The notes: generated from the letters alone by a model not told the origin. A stretch of DNA of 64,000 nucleotides from Cognatishimia sp. SS12 (GCF_028369055.1 NZ_JAQNCZ010000002.1:372001-436000); one strand, 5' to 3'. Counted from the stretch's first letter, positions 1 through 9,340 are shown. Made by a program: numbers and translations.

Positions 1-1924
1 ACGGGATCACGGTGATCTTCTCGCCAGTTTCTTTCACGACCGTTTGGCCGTCACGCTCTTCGACTTCGTTGGGGTAATGATAGATCGCCCGGCCGTTGTC
101 ATCCGTACGCTCTGCATTCTTGTAAATCGCGTGAGTCACCATGCCCTGGGTGAAGAGCGCATTGAACGGCTCAATGCTTTTTTCTGGCAGATGGCCGGTG
201 ATGTTCATCGCGCGCGCAAAGAAGCGCGAATAGAGCAGGTGCAAAATCGCGTGCTCGATGCCGCCGATGTATTGGTCGACGTTCATCCAGTAATCTGCTT
301 CGGTCAGATCAGTTGGCGTGCTGGCACGCGGCGCAGTGAAGCGTGCGAAATACCAAGAGCTGTCGACAAATGTGTCCATCGTGTCGGTTTCGCGCTGCGC
401 TGGCTTGCCACACGACGGGCAGGCGCAATCGCGCCAGGTCGGATGGCGATCCAGCGGGTTGCCGGGCACCGAAAAGTCGATCGCTTTGCCCTCTTCGTCA
501 TAGGGCAGCTCAACCGGCAGGTTTTCTTTCTTCTCCGGCACCACGCCGCAGCTGTTGCAATGCACCACCGGGATCGGGCAGCCCCAATAGCGTTGGCGTG
601 ACAGCCCCCAGTCGCGCAGGCGGTATTTGGTGACGCCTTCGCCCCAGCCCGCTTTTTCTGCGAAATCCACTGAAGCGTTTATGGCTTCTTCTCCGGTAGC
701 TTCGGTCAGCCCAGCGAAGTGGTTGATAAAGCGAACCTTTTCATTTTTTGGTGGTACAAATGCAATATCGCTCTGTTCAGCGTTGGGATTTTTGGCTAGA
801 GTATCTGAAATGCCCCAAACATAGGTCTCACCCGAAGCTTCTTCGAATGCTGCTTTAACCGGTAGGTCATATTTGCGGCAAAAATCCAGATCCCGCTGAT
901 CATGCGCCGGGCAGGCAAAGATTGCGCCGGTGCCATAATCCATCAGGATAAAGTTCGCGATCCAGACCGGCAATTCCCAATTCGGGTCCAGCGGGTGCTT
1001 CACCTTAAGCCCAGTGTCAAAGCCCAGCTTCTCGCCGGTTTCAATCGCTTCTTCGGTGGTGCCGCCCTTGCGGCATTCGGCGACAAAGGCCGCGACCTCA
1101 GCGTTCTGCGCCTCAAGCTCTCTGGCAATCGGATGGTCAGGCGAGATGCCGACAAAGGATGCGCCCATCAGCGTATCGGGGCGGGTGGTATAGACTTCGA
1201 TTGGGGCGGCACGGTCGGTGCGCTCAAAGCTGAATTGCAGACCACGGGATTTGCCGATCCAGTTTTCCTGCATCAGCCGCACCTTTGCGGGCCAATTGTC
1301 CAGACCATCGAGCGCGCTCAGCAGTTCTTCGGACATATCCGAGATCTTAAAGAACCATTGGGTCAGCTCGCGCCGCTCAACCAATGCGCCCGAGCGCCAG
1401 CCACGGCCGTTTTCAACCTGTTCGTTGGCCAGCACGGTCATATCGACCGGATCCCAGTTCACGACAGCGTTTTTGCGATAGACGAGGCCCTTGTCGAGCA
1501 TGTCCAAAAACAAGGCCTGCTGCTGGCCGTAATATTCCACATCGCAGGTGGCGAACATGCGCGACCAGTCCAGCGACAGGCCCAGCGGTTTCATCTGCTC
1601 GACCATCGTGTCGATATTGCCGTAGGTCCAATCCTTTGGATGGCCGCCGCTGGCCATGGCAGCGTTTTCGGCGGGCATGCCAAAAGCGTCAAAACCCATT
1701 GGGTGCAGCACGTTGTGCCCTGTGCTCATCTTATAACGCGCAATGACGTCACCCATGGTGTAGTTGCGTACATGACCCATGTGCAGCTTGCCCGACGGGT
1801 AGGGGAACATCTCAAGCACGTAATACTTGGGCTTGCTCTCATCGCGAACCGCTTTGAAGGTGTCAGCCTTTTCCCAGGCCGCTTGCCACTTTGCTTCGAT
1901 TTCCGCGGGGCTATAGCGCGTCAT
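1..1924 (-). CDS. leuS: leucyl-tRNA synthetase, 5' part (gene leaves window)
   Basis: Class I aminoacyl-tRNA synthetase that charges tRNA-Leu in the cytoplasm. About 641 N-terminal residues are present on the minus strand. The first residues read [18 protein letters not shown], followed by the family block [11 protein letters not shown] with the HIGH-type ATP signature. The editing (CP1) insert follows, and then [10 protein letters not shown] with a zinc-knuckle-like pair of cysteine motifs. The piece stops just before the place where KMSKS is expected, so that motif lies outside the window. The start at 1924 has AAAGGG nine bases upstream; an in-frame ATG at 1933 directly abuts that purine run and is less likely. 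The gene is divergent from the glycosyltransferase at 2090. Confidence 0.97.
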   Translation of the reverse strand, partial: MTRYSPAEIEAKWQAAWEKADTFKAVRDESKPKYYVLEMFPYPSGKLHMGHVRNYTMGDVIARYKMSTGHNVLHPMGFDAFGMPAENAAMASGGHPKDWTYGNIDTMVEQMKPLGLSLDWSRMFATCDVEYYGQQQALFLDMLDKGLVYRKNAVVNWDPVDMTVLANEQVENGRGWRSGALVERRELTQWFFKISDMSEELLSALDGLDNWPAKVRLMQENWIGKSRGLQFSFERTDRAAPIEVYTTRPDTLMGASFVGISPDHPIARELEAQNAEVAAFVAECRKGGTTEEAIETGEKLGFDTGLKVKHPLDPNWELPVWIANFILMDYGTGAIFACPAHDQRDLDFCRKYDLPVKAAFEEASGETYVWGISDTLAKNPNAEQSDIAFVPPKNEKVRFINHFAGLTEATGEEAINASVDFAEKAGWGEGVTKYRLRDWGLSRQRYWGCPIPVVHCNSCGVVPEKKENLPVELPYDEEGKAIDFSVPGNPLDRHPTWRDCACPSCGKPAQRETDTMDTFVDSSWYFARFTAPRASTPTDLTEADYWMNVDQYIGGIEHAILHLLYSRFFARAMNITGHLPEKSIEPFNALFTQGMVTHAIYKNAERTDDNGRAIYHYPNEVEERDGQTVVKETGEKITVIP

Positions 1925-2089
1925 GCGGGACATCCCTTTCACATTCCTTGGTGGCCCGGCGTGGGCTCAGTCGCCAAGGTGATAGGCTGCGCGCGCGCGG
2001 TGGTCCAGTGCTGGCAGCAAAAAATGCGGTTCCCAGCGGGAATCAGACCTGTCTATAACGAAGCAAAGCGCATTTTGGGCAGGCCCGGC

Positions 2090-3349
2090 ATGAACATTCT
2101 TTTTATTCACCAGAACTTTCCGGGGCAATTTAAGAATCTGGCCCCGGCTTTGGCGGCGCGCGGCGATCGCTGCGTGGCGCTGACCCTGCGCGTGAAAGAA
2201 CCGACCAACTGGAAAGGCGTGCGCGTTTTACCCTATCGCGTGCAGCGCAAGCAGGGCACCGGCACCCACCCTTGGTTGAAGGATTTTGACACCAAGGTGC
2301 TGCGGGGCGAAGCCTGCATGCGTGCCGCGCGCGCGCTGAAAGAGCGGGGCTTTGAGCCGGATGTGATCATCGCTCACCCCGGCTGGGGCGAATCCTTGTT
2401 TCTGCGCGACGTCTGGCCAAAGGCGCGGATCGGGCTTTATTACGAACTTTTCTATCAGGAGCACGCCGCAGATGCGGGCTTTGACCCGGAGTTTCCGCGC
2501 AGCGATGATGCGGATGATGCGATGCGGCTGAGGCTCAAGAACCTCAATAACATGATGCATTTTCCGCTCGGAGATATGGGGCTGAGCCCAACGAAATATC
2601 AAGCGGCGACATTTCCGGAACCCTACCAAGAACGCATCAGTGTGATTCACGACGGCATCGACACGGCGCGCGCCGTGCCGGATGAAAATGTGCGGTTTGC
2701 CTTGCCAGACGGCCAGCAGCTTACGCGCAAAGATGAGGTGATCACCTTTGTGAACCGCAATCTGGAGCCCTATCGCGGCTATCACATCTTCATGCGCGCG
2801 TTGCCGCAGTTATTGCGCGACCGCCCGCATGCGCGGATCTTGATTGTCGGCGGTGAAGGGCAGTCTTATGGCGCGGCCCCGACAGATGGCATCAGTTGGA
2901 AGCAGCGCTTTATTGATGAGGTGCGCGGTGAGATTTCGGATGCCGATTGGGCGCGGGTGCATTTCCTGGGCAAGATCCCTTATGAGCATTTCCTGAAACT
3001 GCTGCAGCTTGCGCGGGTGCATGTCTATTTGACCTATCCCTTTGTACTGAGCTGGTCGCTTTTGGAAGCGATGAGCTGCGGCGCGGCGATTGTCGCCAGC
3101 AATACGCCGCCGGTGCGCGAAGTGATCAAAGATGGGGTCACGGGTCGTCTGGTAGATTTCTTTGACAGCGCGGCGCTTGCTGGGCGGATCAGCGATCTTT
3201 TGAATGATCCTGATGCGCGGGCGACATTGGGCACGCAGGCGCGGGCGCTGATCAAAACCCGCTATGATCTGACGTCTGTGTGCCTGCCCGAACAACTGAC
3301 ATGGGTGGATCGGTTGGCACGCACTAAACCGGGCGGCACAGGAAGCTGA
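2090..3349 (+). CDS. glycosyltransferase family 4 protein
   Basis: Retaining GT-B sugar transferase, probably acting on a lipid-linked or surface glycan; substrate unknown. It has 419 residues. It opens with MNILFIHQNFPGQFKNLAP, typical of the Glyco_trans_4_3 N-terminal domain, which continues to about residue 200. The C-terminal Rossmann domain carries ARILIVGGEG and the donor-site E-x7-E-like stretch SWSLLEAMSCGAAIVASN. The reading frame stays open far upstream to 902, but that part is antisense to leuS and is not coding. The gene stands alone, divergent from leuS and convergent with the DUF3576 gene. It separates two genes that are usually neighbours in this order (recalled from related genomes, not checked). 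Confidence 0.9.
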   Translation: MNILFIHQNFPGQFKNLAPALAARGDRCVALTLRVKEPTNWKGVRVLPYRVQRKQGTGTHPWLKDFDTKVLRGEACMRAARALKERGFEPDVIIAHPGWGESLFLRDVWPKARIGLYYELFYQEHAADAGFDPEFPRSDDADDAMRLRLKNLNNMMHFPLGDMGLSPTKYQAATFPEPYQERISVIHDGIDTARAVPDENVRFALPDGQQLTRKDEVITFVNRNLEPYRGYHIFMRALPQLLRDRPHARILIVGGEGQSYGAAPTDGISWKQRFIDEVRGEISDADWARVHFLGKIPYEHFLKLLQLARVHVYLTYPFVLSWSLLEAMSCGAAIVASNTPPVREVIKDGVTGRLVDFFDSAALAGRISDLLNDPDARATLGTQARALIKTRYDLTSVCLPEQLTWVDRLARTKPGGTGS

Positions 3350-3352
3350 CAC

Positions 3353-3376
3353 AAAAATGGGCCCCAAAGGGCCCAT
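3353..3376 (-). terminator. intrinsic terminator of the DUF3576 gene
   Basis: Perfect 8-bp stem ATGGGCCC / GGGCCCAT (3357-3364 and 3369-3376) with loop CAAA. On the minus strand it is followed by a run of five T (A-run at 3353-3357). It lies between two convergent genes and could also end the glycosyltransferase transcript, though no T-run follows it in that direction. Confidence 0.75.
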
Positions 3377-3407
3377 GGTGTTCCGTTTGCTAAGAGACGC
3401 TAAGCGA

Positions 3408-3908
3408 TCAGAAACGGCCGTCACGAATGCGCAGCTGACGCGCGCGGGCCAGAATCGCATCTTCGACCGCGCGCACGGTGCTTTCAGAAACGGCGCGCCC
3501 GCCACGGGTTTGCAGCGCCACATGCAGTGCGCGCGCATCCAGCGCCGGGTCGCGCACCAATACCGTCGCGCGATAAGCGCGCCCGCCACCGGGCGGCGTG
3601 CCATATCCGGTCACGATGACACCCGAAAAGGGATCAACCGATTCCACAGGCAGGAAGTCGAGAATCTCAAGTGAAGCGGCCCAGATGTATTTGTTCACCT
3701 TTACGGTGACATCACTGTCGTCGCTTTTGAAGATGTCCCAGATTGTGGTTTCGCGTTCCTGAACGGGGACAGCCCGGTTCGTCAGGTCAGAACCAGAATT
3801 TGTGCCATAACTGTCGGCGTCACTGCTGCGCCCGAAACCACCACAGGCCACAAGCGTACTAAGTGCGCCTGCCGAGACGATCAGTTTTGCAACGGATTTG
3901 ACTGTCAT
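3408..3908 (-). CDS. DUF3576 domain lipoprotein
   Basis: Conserved alphaproteobacterial outer-envelope lipoprotein of unknown function. The 166-residue product begins MTVKSVAKLIVSAGALSTLVACGG, a lipoprotein signal with lipobox LVAC. The mature part contains VNKYIWAASLEILDFLP and GVIVTGYGTPPGG, characteristic of DUF3576. An ATG four codons upstream at 3920 is possible; 3908 gives the cleaner signal peptide and follows GGGCGGG. In related bacteria this gene usually sits just upstream of leuS. Here a glycosyltransferase on the other strand and a terminator separate the two. Confidence 0.88.
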   Translation of the reverse strand: MTVKSVAKLIVSAGALSTLVACGGFGRSSDADSYGTNSGSDLTNRAVPVQERETTIWDIFKSDDSDVTVKVNKYIWAASLEILDFLPVESVDPFSGVIVTGYGTPPGGGRAYRATVLVRDPALDARALHVALQTRGGRAVSESTVRAVEDAILARARQLRIRDGRF

Positions 3909-4201
3909 GATCCCGCCCATTTTGCCCAGTTCTGTATCGTCCTATCCAAGCAGACGCAGCAGAGCAAGGCTTTTCCATTCGCTCTATATATATGCCGTAT
4001 GTCAGCGGGATGAATCGGAAATTGCTGTAGGGGCACCGGTGGCTTGGCTGAAGTGTGACAAACATGCATCAACTTTCCCCGACAATGCGGGGGGCCGATT
4101 TGAGGTGCTTGCAAAGTGACCCCGAAAAGAGCGAAACCCTCGTCATACCCTTTCCGGATTCTCTGGCTAGGGCGTTAATTTGGAAATCCGAGGGAAAAAA
4201 G

Positions 4202-5026
4202 ATGAAAAAAGTTCTCTTTGCATCCACCGCGCTGGTTCTGACCGCAGGTGTAGCATCCGCAGACATCGCCATCACCGGTGGCGCAGACATGGGTCTGGAA
4301 TATAACGGTACAACCACTACTGTGCACAACGACATCGACTTCAACATCGTTGGTTCCGGTGAAACTGATGGCGGCGTAGCATTCGGTGCATCCATCGATC
4401 TGGACGCAGATACTGATAACAACACTATCACCAACAATTCTGGTGCTGGCAACAAGTTCGACCCAGAAGTTTTCATTTCCTATAACGGTCTGAAGTTGAC
4501 TGTTGGTGAGGTTTCCTCCGCTGCAGACCAAGGTGGTCTCGCGGATCTGGGTTACAACGGCATCGGCGTTGACGATGTTGCTGAGAAACCAGGCGGTTCC
4601 AACGGTTTCGGCAACGATGACGTTCGTGTTGACTACGCTGTAGGCGACATCAACCTGGCGGCATCGCTTGACTCCACCAACAGCGACTGGGCTCTGGGTG
4701 GTAACGCATCTTTTGACGCGTTCACTGTTGCAGCAGGTTTCGGTGAAACCGGTGGTACTGACTTCTACCGTGTAACCCTGGGTTACTCCGCAGGCGCATT
4801 CGGTGCGAAAGTTCACTACGGTGAAACCGGCGCAGCTGACGCATGGGGCATCGAAGGTTCCTACACAACTGGCGACGTTACTGTAACTGCAGTATACGCA
4901 GATGGCACATCTGACGCATACGGTATCGGTGTTGCATACGACCTGGGTGGCGCAACCCTGGCCGGTGGTATCGGTGAAGTTGCAAACACAACTGTTGCTG
5001 ATCTGGGTATCTCCTTCTCCTTCTAA
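4202..5026 (+). CDS. Rhodobacter-type outer membrane porin
   Basis: General-diffusion beta-barrel porin of the outer membrane, 274 residues. The Sec signal MKKVLFASTALVLTAGVASA is followed by mature DIAITGGADMGLEYNG. The rest is Gly/Asp/Ala-rich amphipathic strands, and the protein ends in F (GISFSF), the C-terminal aromatic used for barrel insertion. It is slightly shorter than the classic Rhodobacter porins (about 300). A strong ribosome site (GAGGGAAAAAAG) precedes the ATG. Codon choice is unlike the neighbours (many GTT, GGT, GCA, AAC, TCC), as expected for a very highly expressed gene. Its own strong terminator follows. Confidence 0.92.
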   Translation: MKKVLFASTALVLTAGVASADIAITGGADMGLEYNGTTTTVHNDIDFNIVGSGETDGGVAFGASIDLDADTDNNTITNNSGAGNKFDPEVFISYNGLKLTVGEVSSAADQGGLADLGYNGIGVDDVAEKPGGSNGFGNDDVRVDYAVGDINLAASLDSTNSDWALGGNASFDAFTVAAGFGETGGTDFYRVTLGYSAGAFGAKVHYGETGAADAWGIEGSYTTGDVTVTAVYADGTSDAYGIGVAYDLGGATLAGGIGEVANTTVADLGISFSF

Positions 5027-5052
5027 TTTTAGAAGCTGAAGATCCCAAATTA

Positions 5053-5083
5053 GGGCAGGTCCTCGGACCTGCCCTTTTCTTTT
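5053..5083 (+). terminator. strong intrinsic terminator of the porin gene
   Basis: Perfect 10-bp stem GGGCAGGTCC / GGACCTGCCC (5053-5062, 5065-5074) followed by TTTTCTTTT. Placed 26 bases after the porin stop codon. Confidence 0.95.
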
Positions 5084-5133
5084 GCGCAGAGATGGTGTTC
5101 TTTGCCCCAAATCAAAAAGGGGGCGTGCACCAA

Positions 5134-5787
5134 ATGTCACTCGCGGAAATTCAAGCGCGTATTTACAAAGCCGAGGCAAAGGCTGGGCGTCCTGAAGGCG
5201 CGACACAGCTGATTGCAGTGTCCAAGGTGCAGCCGAATGACCGGGTGGACGCTGTCCTGGCAGAGGGGCATCGCCTCTTTGGCGAAAACAAAGTGCAGGA
5301 AGCGGCAGGCAAATGGCCCGGCCTTCAGGAACGATATCCGGACGCCACCGTGCACCTGCTTGGCCCCTTGCAAACCAACAAAGCGCGACAGGCGATGCAG
5401 CTCTTTTCTGCCATCCATTCGCTGGACCGCCCAAAACTGGCCAACACTCTGGCCCGTTTGGCGCAGGATCTTGGCCAATGCCCGGACCTTTTCATTCAGG
5501 TGAATACCGGCGAAGAAGACCAGAAGGCGGGCGTTCTGCCCAAGGAGGCTGATGGCTTCATTGCCGAGTGCCGCAGCCTTGATCTGCCGATTGTCGGGTT
5601 GATGTGCATCCCGCCGGTGAACGAAGAGGCCAGCCTGCATTTCGCCCTGCTGCGCAAGATCGCAGCGCGCAATGAAATTGCGGGCCTATCGATGGGTATG
5701 AGTGGCGATTTCGAAAAGGCAATCGCCCAAGGCGCGACCCATGTGCGTGTCGGCTCTGCCATTTTTGGCGCGCGCGACTACGGCTAA
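5134..5787 (+). CDS. yggS: YggS-family pyridoxal-phosphate homeostasis protein
   Basis: PLP-binding fold-III barrel protein (COG0325/PLPBP) that buffers free pyridoxal phosphate and affects amino-acid metabolism; no reaction is known. It has 217 residues. The PLP lysine is K31 in LIAVSKVQP. Other family marks are FGENKVQEA, HLLGPLQTNK, FIQVNTGEEDQKAG, GLSMGMSGDFEKAI and the closing VRVGSAIFGAR. The chosen ATG follows AAGGGGG by about ten bases; the open frame extends to 5092 but the extra residues fit nothing. The 3' end overlaps the convergent L,D-transpeptidase gene by four bases. Confidence 0.95.
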   Translation: MSLAEIQARIYKAEAKAGRPEGATQLIAVSKVQPNDRVDAVLAEGHRLFGENKVQEAAGKWPGLQERYPDATVHLLGPLQTNKARQAMQLFSAIHSLDRPKLANTLARLAQDLGQCPDLFIQVNTGEEDQKAGVLPKEADGFIAECRSLDLPIVGLMCIPPVNEEASLHFALLRKIAARNEIAGLSMGMSGDFEKAIAQGATHVRVGSAIFGARDYG

Positions 5788-6287
5788 GTTGCGAGGCCCC
5801 GCGGCACGATCAGCCTGTGACCAAGCTCGATCCGACTGACAAGCCAAAGCAAATGATCGCGGCGAAATGCGATGCAGCCTTCGGTCGGATACCCCGGCCG
5901 CCGCTGACTGTGCAAAAATATCGCTGACCCGCACCCCGGCGTGGCGTCGGGCCAGTTCCAGTCAGTCAGCAAAACGATGTCATAGAGCGGATCTGCCCGG
6001 CGCAGTTTTTCATGGCTAGGCAAATATGGCGCGCGGACCAGCTGATTGTATTGTGCATCGCCGCTGTCATCCGACCATAGATCACAAATGCCGATCGGCC
6101 GTGCCCACGGGCGTGGCGCTGTCAGCCGGTCAGGGCGATAGAGCAGGCCTACAATCCGGTGGCTGCCCACCGGCGTCGCCCCATCGCTTTCGCGCTTGTC
6201 GCCTCGGATGCCGCCCCGCCCAACCGTGCAGGGCAGGCGGACATGACCAAACCGCAGATGCGTGCGCGTCAGGATCAGATCGGTCAC
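5784..6287 (-). CDS. L,D-transpeptidase (YkuD-like) family protein
   Basis: YkuD-fold enzyme of 167 residues. Relatives form 3-3 peptidoglycan cross-links or attach lipoproteins; the exact role here is unknown. The catalytic block runs SAIFLHSQRRPGYPTEGCIA, giving the conserved His and the Cys nucleophile in EGCIA. No signal peptide or membrane segment is visible, as in the short ErfK/YbiS-like proteins of this order. It is translationally coupled to ribA: its ATG overlaps the ribA stop (ATGA at 6284-6287). Confidence 0.87.
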   Translation of the reverse strand: MTDLILTRTHLRFGHVRLPCTVGRGGIRGDKRESDGATPVGSHRIVGLLYRPDRLTAPRPWARPIGICDLWSDDSGDAQYNQLVRAPYLPSHEKLRRADPLYDIVLLTDWNWPDATPGCGSAIFLHSQRRPGYPTEGCIAFRRDHLLWLVSRIELGHRLIVPRGLAT

Positions 6288-7375
6288 AAAAGGTGCCCGG
6301 ACTTCGCAGCTTTGGTGGCCAGATATGCGCTGTTGTACATGTTCTCACCCACCTTCAGCGGCACATGTTCTGCAACCTTGATGCCTGAGGCTTCCATCAT
6401 TTTGATCTTGCGCGGGTTATTCGTCAGCAAACGCACGGACGCAAATCCAAGTTTCTTGAGGATCTCGCTGCCAATGCGGAAGTCGCGTTCATCATCTTCA
6501 AAGCCAAGGCGGTGATTGGCCTCTACGGTGTCAAAGCCCTGATCCTGCAGCGAATAGGCGCGCATCTTATTGGCCAGGCCAATGCCGCGCCCTTCCTGAT
6601 TGAGGTAGAGCAAGATGCCCTCGCCTTCGGCACCCATTTGCGCCAATGCGCCATTCAATTGCGGGCCACAGTCGCATTTGAGCGACCCAAGCACATCGCC
6701 GGTGAAACAGGCCGAATGCAACCGCGCAAGCACGGGTTTGTCGCGCGCGGGCTTGCCAATTTCGATCGCATAATGCTCTTCGCCGCCGTCCTCGGGGCGA
6801 TAGATATGCAGCTTGCCCGCCGCGCTGGCCTGAATTGGCAGCCGCGCATCGACAATCGGATGCATGGGGCTGGTCGCGTTAATGAATGGCAGAACTTGAT
6901 GCTCCGGCAGCAGGGTCAGACCATGGTTGCTTGCAAATTCTGCCGCCTGCGGCAAAGGCGCGACCAGCACCGCCGGGAGCAGCCGCGCGGTTTTCACCAG
7001 ATCCAGCGCAAGACGGTGCAGGCTGACATCACCGCCACGCTCGGTCACAAACGGGCCTTTGAAGGGGATGTTCAAATCATCGGCAGGGTCGGCCACACAG
7101 CGCAGCCAACCCGCATCAGCGCGGCCCGGCACTGTGATGCGCGCCAGCCCGTCGTCATACGCCATCGCCTTGAGGGTCCGCGCCCGCCGGTCGGTGACAA
7201 CCAGCGTTCGCGCGCTTGCCAAATTTGCCAGGTCTTCAAACCGGTCATTGCCCAAGGTTTCCACAGCCAGAACCAGCAAAGCATCCTTGCGGCCAGTCAA
7301 CACAATGGGCACGCCCATGCGCAGGTCAGCGCGGGCGCGGGCGATGCGTTCTACGATATTCGGTGCAAAGCTCAT
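6284..7375 (-). CDS. ribA: GTP cyclohydrolase II with RibB-like N-terminal half
   Basis: First enzyme of riboflavin synthesis: opens GTP to 2,5-diamino-6-ribosylamino-pyrimidinone 5'-phosphate. It has 363 residues, twice the size of a single-domain RibA. Residues 1-175 form a degenerate domain resembling the DHBP synthase partner of bifunctional RibBA. Residues 185-363 are the cyclohydrolase, with zinc ligands C223, C234 and C236 (ACFTGDVLGSLKCDCG), the GTP site LNQEGRGIGL, and LLTNNPRKI. Whether the N-terminal half is active cannot be said from sequence. The gene is first in a two-gene unit with the L,D-transpeptidase and divergent from the response regulator at 7535. Confidence 0.95.
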   Translation of the reverse strand: MSFAPNIVERIARARADLRMGVPIVLTGRKDALLVLAVETLGNDRFEDLANLASARTLVVTDRRARTLKAMAYDDGLARITVPGRADAGWLRCVADPADDLNIPFKGPFVTERGGDVSLHRLALDLVKTARLLPAVLVAPLPQAAEFASNHGLTLLPEHQVLPFINATSPMHPIVDARLPIQASAAGKLHIYRPEDGGEEHYAIEIGKPARDKPVLARLHSACFTGDVLGSLKCDCGPQLNGALAQMGAEGEGILLYLNQEGRGIGLANKMRAYSLQDQGFDTVEANHRLGFEDDERDFRIGSEILKKLGFASVRLLTNNPRKIKMMEASGIKVAEHVPLKVGENMYNSAYLATKAAKSGHLL

Positions 7376-7534
7376 TTCATTCTCATTGCAGCGTGCTCAG
7401 CAGATGTAACCGCTTTTGTAGCATTGTGAAACAAAACGACACGGTTTTACACGTCGGCGTGAGAACCTTGCAGCATATCTTGTGAAACCCATGCGCCATG
7501 CGCAAGTTTTGGGAAACAGAAAACGGAGACCCCT

Positions 7535-8221
7535 ATGGGACAGCTCAAGAGAATCCTGCTGGTTGACGACGATGATGATCTGCGCGAGGCGCTGTCAGAA
7601 CAACTGGTGATGACCGAAGACTTTGACGTCTTTGAAGCAGGCAATGGCACCGAGGCTATGGCGCGCGTGAAAGAGGGCCTGTATGATCTGGTGATCCTCG
7701 ACGTGGGCCTGCCAGACACAGATGGGCGCGAACTGTGCCGTTTGATGCGCAAGCAGGGCGTCAAAAGCCCGATCCTGATGCTGACCGGCCATGATACCGA
7801 CGCAGATACGATCCTGGGGTTGGATGCCGGTGCAAATGACTACGTGTCAAAACCCTTCAAATTCCCTGTGCTTTTGGCCCGTATCCGCGCGCAGCTGCGC
7901 CAGCACGAGCAAAGCGAAGACGCGGTGTTCACACTTGGGCCATATACGTTCAAGCCAGCGATGAAGGTTCTGGTGACAGAAGATGACCGCAAGATCCGCC
8001 TGACTGAAAAAGAAACCAACATCCTGAAATTCCTCTACCGCAGCACCGATGGTGTGGTTGCGCGTGACGTACTGTTGCACGAGGTCTGGGGCTATAACGC
8101 TGGCGTCACGACCCATACGCTGGAAACGCATATCTATCGTCTGCGCCAGAAAATTGAGCCTGACCCCTCAAACGCGCGGCTCTTGGTCACGGAATCGGGC
8201 GGCTATCGTTTGGTATCGTGA
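7535..8221 (+). CDS. OmpR/PhoB-family response regulator (CenR-like), orphan
   Basis: Two-component DNA-binding regulator, 228 residues. The receiver domain (1-120) has the acidic pocket LLVDDDDD, phospho-acceptor D56 (VILDVGLP), T84 and K106 (YVSKPFKF). The winged-helix output domain (about 130-228) has LTEKETNILKFL and THTLETHIYRLRQKIEPDPSNARLL. No histidine kinase gene lies nearby. The sequence recalls the essential envelope regulator CenR of Rhodobacterales from memory; that identity is not proven here. The region upstream (7376-7534) is shared with divergent ribA. Confidence 0.93.
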   Translation: MGQLKRILLVDDDDDLREALSEQLVMTEDFDVFEAGNGTEAMARVKEGLYDLVILDVGLPDTDGRELCRLMRKQGVKSPILMLTGHDTDADTILGLDAGANDYVSKPFKFPVLLARIRAQLRQHEQSEDAVFTLGPYTFKPAMKVLVTEDDRKIRLTEKETNILKFLYRSTDGVVARDVLLHEVWGYNAGVTTHTLETHIYRLRQKIEPDPSNARLLVTESGGYRLVS

Positions 8222-8306
8222 CAACCTTTGGGTGAGTATTTCTGCAACAGGCCTTTTCCAAACCGCAAGGCATGCGTTGACAGAATTGAACTCATTGTGA
8301 GACCTT

Positions 8307-8394
8307 AAAAAGAAAGACGGGTTCCCGCGCATATCCGGGTAATGGTATGTACCTCCCTGTTGGACTGGTCCGGGCATTTGTCCGGACCTTTTTT
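8307..8394 (+). ncRNA. candidate small RNA with anti-Shine-Dalgarno motif
   Basis: Non-coding stretch between the response regulator and xth that ends in a strong terminator. It contains a small hairpin CGGGTTCCCG and then an unpaired ACCTCCC (8351-8357), complementary to ribosome binding sites and resembling the CCUCC loops of Rhodobacter CcsR-type sRNAs. A TTGACA at 8277-8282 could be a -35 element, but the matching -10 is poor. The RNA could equally be the processed 3' end of the regulator mRNA. Seen: terminator and motif. Inferred: a separate stable RNA. Confidence 0.3.
8367..8394 (+). terminator. intrinsic terminator after the response regulator
   Basis: Stem GGTCCGG / CCGGACC (8367-8373, 8382-8388) with an 8-base loop, followed by six T. 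Confidence 0.9.
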
Positions 8395-8474
8395 GTGGAT
8401 CGCCCCCTTTGCGGTGGCAAGTGACCCCGAGGTTGAGGTAGCTTCGCACAAATCGTGAACTTCTCGGAGCGGAC

Positions 8475-9263
8475 ATGTCCTTCACACTAGCCACCTGGAA
8501 CATCAATTCTGTGCGCCTACGGGAGCCCATCGTGCTGAAACTCCTGGCGGAGAAGGCCCCAGACGTTTTGTGCCTGCAGGAATGCAAAAGTCCGGTGGAC
8601 CTGATCCCGCTCGAAGGGATGCGCGCGCTGGGATACACCCACATGGTTGCGCGCGGCCAAAAGGGCTATAACGGCGTCGCCATTTTCTCAAAGATCCCGA
8701 TGGAGGATGCGGGCGATCAGGATTTCGCGCAGCTGGGCCATGCGCGCCATGTCGCCGGGCGGCTTGAAAATGGGGTGACCATTCAGAATTTTTATGTCCC
8801 GGCTGGTGGCGATGTGCCCAACCGCGAAGTGAATGAAAAATTCGGACAAAAGCTCGATTACCTTTCTGATATGCGCGATTGGTTTCGCGCGGAGCCTCCG
8901 AAAAAATCCATCCTGGTGGGCGATCTGAACATCGCCCCGCGGGAGGATGATGTCTGGGATCACAAGAAACTTTTGAAAGTTGTCAGCCACACGCCGATCG
9001 AGGTCGAAAAGCTGGCCGAAACCCAAGATGCCGGGCAGTGGGTGGATATCACCCGGCAGGACATTCCCGAGGGGCAGCTTTATAGCTGGTGGAGCTATCG
9101 TGCCCGCGACTGGGATGCCGCAGACAAAGGGCGGCGTCTGGATCACGTCTGGGCCAGCAAAGACATTGCAGCGGCTGGGCACTCCAGTCATGTTCTGCGT
9201 GACGCACGCGGTTGGGAAAAGCCCAGCGATCATGCCCCGGTATTTGCGACGTTTGATCTTTGA
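8475..9263 (+). CDS. xth: exodeoxyribonuclease III / AP endonuclease
   Basis: Mg-dependent DNA repair nuclease of the ExoIII/APE1 family; cuts at abasic sites and trims 3' ends. It has 262 residues, standard length. Conserved blocks are LATWNINSVR, the metal ligand E in CLQECK, GYNGVAIFSK, the catalytic LVGDLNIAP (Asp/Asn), RRLDHVWAS and the C-terminal SDHAPVFATF with the base histidine. A GGAG precedes the ATG. It lies after a terminator, so it has its own promoter. Confidence 0.96.
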   Translation: MSFTLATWNINSVRLREPIVLKLLAEKAPDVLCLQECKSPVDLIPLEGMRALGYTHMVARGQKGYNGVAIFSKIPMEDAGDQDFAQLGHARHVAGRLENGVTIQNFYVPAGGDVPNREVNEKFGQKLDYLSDMRDWFRAEPPKKSILVGDLNIAPREDDVWDHKKLLKVVSHTPIEVEKLAETQDAGQWVDITRQDIPEGQLYSWWSYRARDWDAADKGRRLDHVWASKDIAAAGHSSHVLRDARGWEKPSDHAPVFATFDL

Positions 9264-9340
9264 TCACGTCTTGGATGACCCTTGGCAGCGCGGGCCGGAA
9301 GGTCCATATAACCCTCAACCACTGATGGGAGAATGAATCC

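Noticed and set aside
902-2089. Long open frame upstream of and continuous with the glycosyltransferase
   Set aside because: It runs antisense to leuS, shows no homology-like motifs, and the GT4 family start is at 2090.
4175-5434. 419-residue open frame antisense to the porin and yggS
   Set aside because: It is a mirror of the strongly biased porin codons (Cys/Thr/Val-rich nonsense protein); the porin and yggS frames carry clear family motifs.
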